Positions 1-5,546 of a stretch of 13,872 nt of DNA are shown in pieces; the first letter of the stretch is position 1, and each line of letters begins with the position of its first letter. The notes beneath the pieces were generated by a model, which did no database searches, had not been told where the DNA came from, and saw nothing but the letters and a program-made list of their open reading frames with translations. The stretch is from Clostridiales bacterium (GTDB taxonomy: Bacteria; Bacillota; Clostridia; Lachnospirales; WQUN01): the NCBI GenBank assembly GCA_031254075.1, contig JAIRVD010000354.1:1-13872 (forward strand), in the 5' to 3' direction. Made by a program: the position numbers and the translations under genes.

Positions 1-699
1 GAAGCGGTCAACGATTGCCTTAAAACGCGGCGGAACCGGCGCGCCCGAAAGCTTAAAGATTCGCTCGATTTGCTTTGCGTTGGTTACGGGCATAATTCCG
101 GCGACAACGGGAACGTCGATGCCGTTTTTCAGCAAGCGGTACATAAAATTATATAAAATATTATTATCGAAAAACATTTGTGTTGTAAGAAATTGACAGC
201 CCGCGTTGACTTTTATTTTTAAATGCTCGATATCTTTTTGCAAGGTTTCGGCTTCGGGATGCATTTCGGGATAACATCCGCCTCCAACACAGAAATCACC
301 GCTCTTGTGAATTTCCTCAATTAAATCACTTGCGTAACGATAATAACCGTTGTTTTCCGTAACGCCCGGCGGAAGATCGCCTCGCAATGCCATAATATTA
401 TTGATGCCCTGCGCTTTGAGGTCGTCGAGCATTTTTGCAATTTCGTCACGCCCGAGCCCGACCGCAACCAAATGCGCCAACGCACCAACGCCGTTCGCCA
501 TAACCTCTTTCACACTTTCCAAAGTATTCTGAGAACCGCCGCCGCCCGCTCCGCATGTTACGCTTATAAACGACGGTTTCAAGTCTGCGCACCGGGCGAC
601 AACTTTTTTCATATTGCCAAGCCCGGCACCCGGCTTCGGCGGAAAAAGTTCCAATGAAACCGTTACTTCGCGCTGCTTTAAGATATCAATGATTTTCAC
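1..699 (-). CDS. metF: 5,10-methylenetetrahydrofolate reductase, N-terminal 233 aa (runs off left edge)
   Basis: MetF reduces 5,10-methylene-THF to 5-methyl-THF using an FAD cofactor, supplying methyl groups for methionine synthesis. Translation of the minus strand gives the family hallmarks in order: SLELFPPK near residues 15-22 (E17 fits the catalytic Glu of the SFEFFPP motif), SVTCGAGG near 46-53, LRGD at 105-108 (the Asp that contacts the flavin), GCYPEMHPEA in the middle, and QFLTTQMFFD and GIMPVTN towards the cut. The family is usually about 290 residues, so roughly 50-60 C-terminal residues lie outside the window. The start is GTG at 699-697, preceded by GAAGGGTGAT (complement of 703-712) at good spacing. 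The family motif usually reads VTYGAGG; here the Tyr is Cys. The gene has its own promoter and a structured leader. Confidence 0.95.
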   Translation of the reverse strand, partial: MKIIDILKQREVTVSLELFPPKPGAGLGNMKKVVARCADLKPSFISVTCGAGGGGSQNTLESVKEVMANGVGALAHLVAVGLGRDEIAKMLDDLKAQGINNIMALRGDLPPGVTENNGYYRYASDLIEEIHKSGDFCVGGGCYPEMHPEAETLQKDIEHLKIKVNAGCQFLTTQMFFDNNILYNFMYRLLKNGIDVPVVAGIMPVTNAKQIERIFKLSGAPVPPRFKAIVDRF

Positions 700-724
700 A
701 AAATCACCCTTCGTGTAATTTTTG

Positions 725-754
725 AAATAAAATGCTTGGAACGTAATTCCAAGC
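725..754 (-). terminator. Terminator-like hairpin or attenuator before metF
   Basis: GCTTGGAA (734-741) and TTCCAAGC (747-754) form a perfect 8-bp stem with a 5-nt loop. Read on the minus strand, the stem is followed by ATTTTATTT (733-725). It lies about 26 nt before the metF ribosome binding site, so it could attenuate metF or end a short leader RNA. Confidence 0.5.
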
Positions 755-760
755 GTGTTT

Positions 761-842
761 AATGCAGACGGGTGCAATGGCACTGCTTCGACAGTGGGTA
801 CGTTCAATTCCAACGAATGCCGACTTCCCACATCGACGCATT
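761..842 (-). ncRNA. Structured leader element upstream of metF (candidate cis-regulatory RNA)
   Basis: The region is bounded by a 5-bp inverted repeat (AATGC at 761-765, GCATT at 838-842). On the minus strand it contains GTGGG pairing with CCCAC, a CGTT-7 nt-AACG hairpin nested inside, and CACTG-TCGAAG-CAGTG. The CAC of the CCCAC arm is shared with the CACTG arm, so two hairpins compete. It lies between a good promoter and a terminator-like hairpin in front of metF, which is the usual layout of a riboswitch or attenuator. I could not match it to the conserved cores of the SAM, SAH, THF, cobalamin or T-box classes that I know. It could also be a dispersed palindromic repeat or a stand-alone small RNA. 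Confidence 0.35.
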
Positions 843-868
843 TTTATATGTCAATTTTTTGCAAAAAA

Positions 869-897
869 ATTATAACAACGTTTTACAAAGAAGTCAC
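869..897 (-). promoter_or_regulatory. Promoter for the metF leader
   Basis: On the minus strand a perfect TATAAT (complement of 869-874) lies 17 bp from GTGACT (complement of 892-897; four of six match TTGACA). The spacing is ideal. Transcription would start near 862 and give a leader of about 160 nt before the metF GTG. The -35 box sits only 4 bp from the -35 box of the divergent promoter at 902-930. Confidence 0.6.
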
Positions 898-901
898 GCT
901 A

Positions 902-930
902 TTGTCAAAATCAGCCAACACTGATAAACT
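902..930 (+). promoter_or_regulatory. Promoter of the accessory island
   Basis: TTGTCA (902-907, five of six consensus) is separated by 17 bp from TAAACT (925-930, four of six). It would start transcription near 937, leaving a leader of about 40 nt before the strong AGGGAGG at 963-969. It is back to back with the metF leader promoter. Confidence 0.5.
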
Positions 931-975
931 TAGTAGAAATTTTGTGAAACTTTATGCGAATTAGGGAGGCACAGG

Positions 976-2070
976 ATGGCTGACATAACAGGAAGAATTA
1001 CTACATATTTAGAAGAACGAACCGAGTCAATATTGGATTTGGAAACAATTTTGGAGTTTATAAAAAAAGGTTTTCCCATTCGGCAACATAGCGGAGAACT
1101 TAGAAAACTGTTGGCAAAAAGAGCTGAGGCGACGGGAGAGTCGCAAGAAGATTTAGAGAAAAAAATCAGAGCTACCGTTGGTTCGGATAATTATAACAAT
1201 TGGCGGAACGGGAAAAATTCGATAAGCCGTCAAAATACGATTAAAATCGGATTCGCATTAAAAATGACCTCTGCGGAAACCGAGAAATTCATGGTGCATT
1301 CTTGTTGGTACGAAGCATTTTATATGCGCGAATACAAGGATATAATTTGCAAATATTATTTAGATAAAAAATTAATATTTGAAAACGCTAAAAAAATGGT
1401 AAATAAATACGCCTATTTAGAAACGCAAAATCCGGATGTGCCTGCGAAAAAAATCGAACGGGTTACAGATTTTTTGAATTCGCAATACGAAGAAACCGTG
1501 AACACAACAGAAGACCTTGAAAATTTTCTTGTGAAAAATGCAGTTTATTTCGGTTCGTTTCGAAGAAAAGCACATGAACTTTTCATTCAAATGTACAGTA
1601 AGCTTAAAAACATAAATGATATTGACTCCCCTACCGACGATGAAATCTGTCAAATGATTATCATGAATATACCAACGGCAAAAAATATAAAAAATGAGGT
1701 TTTATCAAAAATCGCGGAAAAAACGCTTCCGCGTTCGGGGCTTTCGGAAATAATAAATAAAAAGCCGGATAAATATACCCGTAAAATTCCTCAAGTTGCG
1801 CGTAAGCATTTGATTTTGCTGTGGCTTTTGCTTTACGGCGGAAAGCCCGACATTAGTTGTTCGGTTGAAATTCAAGACGCTTTTGAAGAATGTCTTGAAA
1901 AAATTAATTTCGGTCTATTGGAAGTATGCGGGTTGCCGATTCTTGACCCAAGAAATCCGTTAGACTGGATTGTGATGAGTTCGTTGTATTACTGTTATTT
2001 TGCAAATGACGATGACGATATGGATGCTGTTGAGCGAATCCGCGAGATAATGAATCTTCTGTTCCAATAA
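976..2070 (+). CDS. Helix-turn-helix protein paired with a Ser/Thr kinase
   Basis: A 364-residue protein. Residues about 40-110 look like a Cro/C1-type (XRE) helix-turn-helix: a helical lead-in, then NYNNWRNGKNSISRQNTIKI and a following helix, the usual turn and recognition region. A second segment near 252-285 (SGLSEIINKKPDKYTRK) has a similar look and may be a degenerate copy. The C-terminus carries CGLPILDPRNPLDWIV (318-333) and a run of acidic residues (DDDDMD, 345-350). I recall similar proteins beside kinase genes in clostridial genomes, but cannot name a family. The start is ATG 976 with AGGGAGG six bases upstream. The kinase gene follows after 14 bp, so the two are almost certainly co-transcribed. 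The protein is a likely DNA-binding regulator or sensor for the island; its target, perhaps the divergent promoter pair just upstream, is inference. Confidence 0.75.
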   Translation: MADITGRITTYLEERTESILDLETILEFIKKGFPIRQHSGELRKLLAKRAEATGESQEDLEKKIRATVGSDNYNNWRNGKNSISRQNTIKIGFALKMTSAETEKFMVHSCWYEAFYMREYKDIICKYYLDKKLIFENAKKMVNKYAYLETQNPDVPAKKIERVTDFLNSQYEETVNTTEDLENFLVKNAVYFGSFRRKAHELFIQMYSKLKNINDIDSPTDDEICQMIIMNIPTAKNIKNEVLSKIAEKTLPRSGLSEIINKKPDKYTRKIPQVARKHLILLWLLLYGGKPDISCSVEIQDAFEECLEKINFGLLEVCGLPILDPRNPLDWIVMSSLYYCYFANDDDDMDAVERIREIMNLLFQ

Positions 2071-2084
2071 CCCCGGGTGACCGT

Positions 2085-3635
2085 ATGACTTTACGCGATG
2101 CGCTTAGGCATGAGGACTATATCCTGACGCTTGATGATTATAAATTGCAGCTTTTGGAAGAGCCGATTGTGGGCGGTTCTTCGTTTGTGTACAAAGCACG
2201 GCTTGTAAACAATATTGTCAGCGGAACCCGCATAGTTAAGGAATTTTGGCCGCATGATTTGGGTGTACAGCGTGATTCGGGCGGTGCGCTTTTCCTTCCG
2301 GCTGACAGTAAAAAACACGAAAAGTTTAACGAGTTGAAAAAGCGTGTAAAAAATGAATCGCTAATTGCAAAAGAACTGCGTCGCGCTAAAGATAACAATA
2401 ACCCGATGTTTATGGAATATTCGGCTCCGGTTGAAAAAAATAATACTCTATACACAATAATTGATACCGAAGACGGTAAAATGCTTTCGACTTTGATTGA
2501 CAGCGGTTTTTTTCACGCTTATTTTTCGGATATCGGCATCGGGGCAATATTTGAATGTTTTATTAAAATTCTGGACGCAGTCGAACCATTACATAAAAAG
2601 GGATATTTGCATTTGGATATATCCCCCGACAATATTCATTTTTCCGAATCGAAAATCGCACGGCTCATTGATTTCAATTCGGCTGTTCGCGCAGATGAAA
2701 CGGTAACGTTGTTTTCGCTTAAAGAAGGTTATTCTGCATCGGAACTTATTCGCCGCAACGGAAATAAAATCGGTATTGCAACCGATTTATTTTCCGTTGC
2801 GGCAATTTTTTTTGAATTACTGATAAGACGTACACCAACTCCGGAAGACTGCGCCATTCCGGACAGATGGTTTCTTAACGGCGAATCGCCCTATCTGAAA
2901 AACGCGTCACAATTATTAATTGATAAGCTAAATAAATTTTTGCAAAAAGGTATTTCTGCAACGCCAAACTGCCGTTTTCAATCTGTGCAGAAAATGCGTA
3001 TGGAAATTAATGCGATGCGTCCGTCCGATTTCGAAAACGATTTGAAGCCCGACGACCCCGACACCGCAAAGATGTTTTGCGTCATGGGAAGAACATGCCA
3101 CGAGCAGGGTAACTGCACAAAAGCCCTTCATTGGTACGAAAAGGCTTTGAAAATCATCGAAAAAGACTCCGAAACTGCGCTTGCCGTCACGTTATACAAT
3201 AACCTTGCCGCTATTTACAGCCGCCTTGAAGATTTTGAACAAACAGAAAAATATTTTGAAAAAGCAATGTACACGGCAAAAAAAATCTACGGTGAGGTTC
3301 ACCCCGATATTGCTTTAATATTAAATAATATGGCAGGTACGCTGTTTCGCCTGAAATCTTACGGCGAAGCACTTAGTATGTATGAAGCGGTTGCCGAAGC
3401 ACGTAAAAATTTGCTTGGTGAAAACCATATTGATACAGCGACCGCCTACGGTAACATAGCTTCCGCTCATGCGCATTTGAATGATTTCAACACGGCACTG
3501 CATTGGTATCAAAAAGCACTTCCGATACATATAAACATTTTGGGAAAAACCCACCCGCGCACAATCGCAATCCAAGACGATATTAACGCAATTTCAAACG
3601 CTTCCGACATCCCATTTTTTTCGCCGGTAAAATAG
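2085..3635 (+). CDS. Ser/Thr protein kinase with C-terminal TPR domain
   Basis: A 516-residue cytoplasmic protein. Residues about 18-310 form a eukaryote-type kinase domain: a glycine-rich-loop equivalent (VGGSSFVYKA, 29-38), K52 in RIVKEF, the catalytic loop HLDISPDNIHF with D178 and N183, the metal-binding LIDFN with D196, and an APE-like SASE at 217-220. The catalytic residues are present, so activity is likely, although HRD reads HLD, DFG reads DFN and the glycine loop is weak. Residues about 325-500 hold at least four TPR-type helix pairs of the 42-residue kinesin-light-chain type (repeated ALHWYEKAL, YFEKAMYTAKKIYG, MYEAVAEARKNLLG, ALHWYQKALPIHINILG), a protein-docking surface. There is no membrane segment. 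The start ATG lies 14 bp after the helix-turn-helix gene. A role in phosphorylating island partners is inferred from the neighbourhood. Confidence 0.9.
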   Translation: MTLRDALRHEDYILTLDDYKLQLLEEPIVGGSSFVYKARLVNNIVSGTRIVKEFWPHDLGVQRDSGGALFLPADSKKHEKFNELKKRVKNESLIAKELRRAKDNNNPMFMEYSAPVEKNNTLYTIIDTEDGKMLSTLIDSGFFHAYFSDIGIGAIFECFIKILDAVEPLHKKGYLHLDISPDNIHFSESKIARLIDFNSAVRADETVTLFSLKEGYSASELIRRNGNKIGIATDLFSVAAIFFELLIRRTPTPEDCAIPDRWFLNGESPYLKNASQLLIDKLNKFLQKGISATPNCRFQSVQKMRMEINAMRPSDFENDLKPDDPDTAKMFCVMGRTCHEQGNCTKALHWYEKALKIIEKDSETALAVTLYNNLAAIYSRLEDFEQTEKYFEKAMYTAKKIYGEVHPDIALILNNMAGTLFRLKSYGEALSMYEAVAEARKNLLGENHIDTATAYGNIASAHAHLNDFNTALHWYQKALPIHINILGKTHPRTIAIQDDINAISNASDIPFFSPVK

Positions 3636-3661
3636 AGAAAATTCAGCGAAGGAGGGACAGT

Positions 3662-3886
3662 TTGAAACAAGAGAATATTCTCTGCATCGGGTGCATGGAG
3701 AGCTGTACATTCGGAAAACTTGTGTATTGTAGCATTCACGGGTGTTGCAACCCTTTTGACGAAGGATTGCAATGCAAGGATTTTGTCCCTAAGCCCAATA
3801 CATTTTTTACTTGGTGCGAAATTACCGCACCGCAGACGCAAACATCAAACGCTTCCGACAATTTAAAAAATACCGCGTTATTATAA
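3662..3886 (+). CDS. Small cysteine-rich protein, TTG start
   Basis: A 74-residue protein of unknown function. The start is TTG at 3662, supported by a near-perfect AAGGAGGG (3649-3656) five bases upstream; no ATG fits that site. It has eight cysteines (residues 8, 11, 15, 23, 28, 29, 38 and 52) and H26, the pattern of a compact zinc-ribbon or metal-binding protein. The last third is polar and looks disordered. The gene lies 26 bp after the kinase gene and is followed by another Cys-rich miniprotein. Its SNASD segment near the C-terminus is encoded by the same 16 bases, in the same frame, as the C-terminal SNASD of the kinase. Metal binding is inferred from cysteine spacing only. Confidence 0.65.
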   Translation: MKQENILCIGCMESCTFGKLVYCSIHGCCNPFDEGLQCKDFVPKPNTFFTWCEITAPQTQTSNASDNLKNTALL

Positions 3887-3913
3887 TAAAAATGCAGAAC
3901 GGAGGTGAAAGCC

Positions 3914-4072
3914 ATGAGATGCCCATATTACAACGAACTCGGTCACGAATGTACGCTGTATGGTACAAAACAATCCGACTATCAGCGGGAGACGTATTGC
4001 GAAAACAAAAACAATTTATCGCGTTGCGCAAACTACGAAGAAGCAAAGAAATCGAATAATCCGAGGTTGTAA
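3914..4072 (+). CDS. 52-aa cysteine-rich miniprotein
   Basis: A short gene read directly: MRCPYYNELGHECTLYG at the start, then SDYQRETYCENKNN, and CANYEEAKKSNNPRL at the end, 52 residues to TAA at 4070-4072. It has four cysteines (3, 13, 29 and 38) plus H11, consistent with one metal site. The ATG is preceded by an ideal GGAGGTGA (3901-3908) at 5-nt spacing, which is the strongest argument that it is real. It follows the other Cys-rich gene after 27 bp. A longer frame across 3811-4059 covers the same bases but lacks any ribosome binding site. Part of the reading frame, around SDYQRE, recurs as a damaged copy at about 4392-4460. I recognise the look of small conserved proteins of anaerobic Bacillota here, but cannot name a family. 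Confidence 0.7.
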   Translation: MRCPYYNELGHECTLYGTKQSDYQRETYCENKNNLSRCANYEEAKKSNNPRL

Positions 4073-4112
4073 GAACAAACTGCATTAAAAAAAATTTTCA
4101 AGGAGGAAAAAC

Positions 4113-4310
4113 ATGGGTTTATTAGACAATCTTATGAACGACCCCGAAATAGGGGGCAGGTTAAGTGACATTTCGGCAGGACGCAGTACCCCGTCGGACA
4201 AATACAATGACATTCCTTACAGCAGTAGCAAAGGAATGCGTGAAGCATACGACGAAGCCGAAAAATTTTCGCAAATGTCACGCGGCGAACGTAATATTTA
4301 CGATAAATAA
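4113..4310 (+). CDS. 65-aa hypothetical protein
   Basis: A small hydrophilic protein beginning MGLLDNLMNDPEIGG, with a Ser/Gly-rich middle and a charged C-terminus (MSRGERNIYDK). No cysteines, no membrane segment and no recognisable domain. AAGGAGG (4100-4106) lies six bases before the ATG. The 21 bases running from this ribosome binding site through the first codons are identical to those at 4469-4489 in front of the next gene, and both proteins begin MG followed by a short amphipathic helix. This implies a duplicated start cassette. The function is unknown. Confidence 0.6.
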   Translation: MGLLDNLMNDPEIGGRLSDISAGRSTPSDKYNDIPYSSSKGMREAYDEAEKFSQMSRGERNIYDK

Positions 4311-4356
4311 TGAATTCTCTTAAATGCTAAAGCGGATTTTGGAATAAAATTCATGA

Positions 4357-4404
4357 AATCAGATGGGTGGTTTAATAGTTTCAAAGTGAATCACCCATCT
4401 GATT
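4357..4404. repeat. Perfect 13-bp inverted repeat
   Basis: AATCAGATGGGTG (4357-4369) and its exact complement CACCCATCTGATT (4392-4404) flank a 22-nt loop. Neither side is followed by a T-run, so it is not an ordinary terminator. It abuts the tandem duplication at 4404-4447. It could be a remnant end of a small mobile element or an RNA-processing hairpin between cistrons. Confidence 0.7.
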
Positions 4405-4460
4405 ATCAGCGGGAACCATATTACGTATCAGCGGGAACCATATTACGAAATAAAAATTAT
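4392..4460 (+). pseudogene. Probable decayed fragment of the 52-aa Cys-rich miniprotein gene
   Basis: Reading from 4395 gives PSDYQREPYY, which matches the SDYQRETYC segment of the miniprotein at 3914-4072. The similarity continues at the DNA level into the A-rich stretch that follows (CGAAAACAAAAAC against CGAAATAAAAATT). The 22-bp tandem duplication interrupts the match, the Cys codon is lost (Tyr instead), and no start with a ribosome binding site precedes it. It is best read as a remnant of a second copy. The similarity is short, so convergence cannot be excluded. Confidence 0.4.
4404..4447 (+). repeat. Exact tandem duplication of 22 bp
   Basis: Two adjacent identical 22-base units (4404-4425 and 4426-4447), each beginning TATCAGCGGGA and ending TATTACG. 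The first 11 bases also occur at 3978-3988 inside the 52-aa miniprotein gene. The unit length is not a multiple of three, so the duplication would shift the frame of any gene it lay in. Confidence 0.85.
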
Positions 4461-4481
4461 ATAATCTTAAGGAGGAAAAAC

Positions 4482-4943
4482 ATGGGTTTCTTCAGTGGTT
4501 TATTTAAAGATGTAATGGACGAACCGCAATATGCATTGTTTTTGAAGGCAATGGAGGCATTACAAAGCAAGGGTTTTGGGGTTCGTTATCAGAAAGATGG
4601 TTCAAAGAAAAGTTTTCATTTCGCTTCTATAGATTTAGATGACCAATTCTTTGCTACTATTTGGGTCTACCTTGCTACATCCGAGCGCACCAGAATAGGT
4701 ACCGGTCAATGGGAAAACAATATTAAGGAATACGAGTACCAACTTGGGAGTTTGCTCTACAGGCTTGAAAAGAGTAACCCGGAGATTTACAAAAAATATG
4801 AAAACTTTGATACTGAGATGTTTGCGTATTTTGAAGGTTATGTGCTTGTTGTACCTCAATACACGCTAGACACGGATAATCTTGACTATATTATTTCAAA
4901 CTGGATGAAAGTGCGAAAGATCGTTAGCGGTGTAATGGGGTAG
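4482..4943 (+). CDS. 153-aa hypothetical protein
   Basis: Starts MGFFSGLFKDVMDEP and continues as a mixed alpha/beta soluble protein. An aromatic-rich strand-like region (SFHFASIDLDDQFFATIWVYLAT) is followed by a helical stretch (NNIKEYEYQLGSLLYRLEK) and a C-terminal helix. There is no signal peptide or membrane helix and no domain I recognise. The frame is open back to an ATG at 4353, but that region holds the inverted repeat and the tandem duplication and lacks a ribosome binding site. ATG 4482 has AAGGAGG (4469-4475) six bases upstream and is the credible start. The start region is identical over 21 bases to that of the 65-aa gene. The function is unknown; island membership comes from orientation and spacing. 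Confidence 0.7.
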   Translation: MGFFSGLFKDVMDEPQYALFLKAMEALQSKGFGVRYQKDGSKKSFHFASIDLDDQFFATIWVYLATSERTRIGTGQWENNIKEYEYQLGSLLYRLEKSNPEIYKKYENFDTEMFAYFEGYVLVVPQYTLDTDNLDYIISNWMKVRKIVSGVMG

Positions 4944-5028
4944 AAATTTACAATTGAAATAATTTTAGGAGATTATACTTGGCACCGGCTAAAAATTTAA
5001 AAAAATAAGGCGAAAGTGAGGAGTCAAA

Positions 5029-5469
5029 ATGACACAACAAAAAATCAACGAAATGGAAGCAAGCGGCAACCCAACCGACGTATTGGAATTAGGTTTACTG
5101 TACTTAAAGGGCGAGAGCGTGGAGCAAAACCCTCAAAAGGGATTGAAATTAGTTGACAAGGGTGTGGCGATGTTTAGAGAAAAAGGCGAAACACCTTCAT
5201 TCGGGCATTGCCTTGAAGCGGCGATGATGACGGGCAACATCAAAGAAGGCGCAGACGGCTTCCGAACACCCGAACGGTTAAAGCAATCAATTTGGTTATT
5301 TGAAACCATGACTGCCAACGAAAAGGGCATGAAATTTATGCAAGAAACCATGGGCGACCAAATGGTGATGATGGTAACAGGTTTGCTTCGCAATGCAAAG
5401 AAAGAACTTGAAGCGGCAAACAATTTGCAAAATACCGCCGATTCGTTTAACAATTTCATTAATAATTAA
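5029..5469 (+). CDS. Sel1-like repeat protein, 146 aa
   Basis: A small soluble, helical protein. Residues about 13-50 (NPTDVLELGLLYLKGESVEQNPQKGLKLVDKGV) form one Sel1-like helix pair, with the typical LGxxYxxG and AxxxxxKA-like positions partly kept. The rest is helical, methionine-rich and ends in an Asn-rich tail. Sel1 repeats are protein-interaction modules. This short protein could partner with the large Sel1 protein encoded next. The ATG has TGAGGAG (5017-5023) at 5-nt spacing. It lies 85 bp after the 153-aa gene; that gap holds a possible 9-codon frame (4979-5008) but no terminator. Confidence 0.65.
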   Translation: MTQQKINEMEASGNPTDVLELGLLYLKGESVEQNPQKGLKLVDKGVAMFREKGETPSFGHCLEAAMMTGNIKEGADGFRTPERLKQSIWLFETMTANEKGMKFMQETMGDQMVMMVTGLLRNAKKELEAANNLQNTADSFNNFINN

Positions 5470-5487
5470 TTTTATGTATGGGTTGCG

Positions 5488-5519
5488 GGCAATTTATTTG
5501 TCAAGCCAAATAAATTGCC
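5488..5519. repeat. 13-bp perfect hairpin between cistrons
   Basis: GGCAATTTATTTG (5488-5500) and CAAATAAATTGCC (5507-5519) form a perfect stem with a 6-nt loop, 18 bp after the Sel1 gene stop. No T-run follows on the plus strand, and the stem is AT-rich. It may set a processing point or partial stop between the small-gene block and the large membrane-protein gene. Confidence 0.65.
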
Positions 5520-5546
5520 TCGAATTCGAATATCCGGGAGGTTTCT

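Noticed and set aside
800..830. tRNA-like T-loop (GTTCAATTCC) on the plus strand
   Set aside because: The flanking bases do not form a T-stem and no acceptor or anticodon arm can be drawn.
755..964. Open frame of 69 codons upstream of the helix-turn-helix gene
   Set aside because: It has no ribosome binding site, covers the structured leader, two promoters and AT-rich spacer, and its composition is unlike a protein.
3811..4059. 82-codon frame overlapping the second Cys-rich miniprotein
   Set aside because: No ribosome binding site; it overlaps both flanking genes, while the 52-aa frame has a perfect site.
4353..4481. N-terminal extension of the 153-aa protein from ATG 4353
   Set aside because: It lacks a ribosome binding site and is built from an inverted repeat and a tandem duplication; ATG 4482 has an ideal site.
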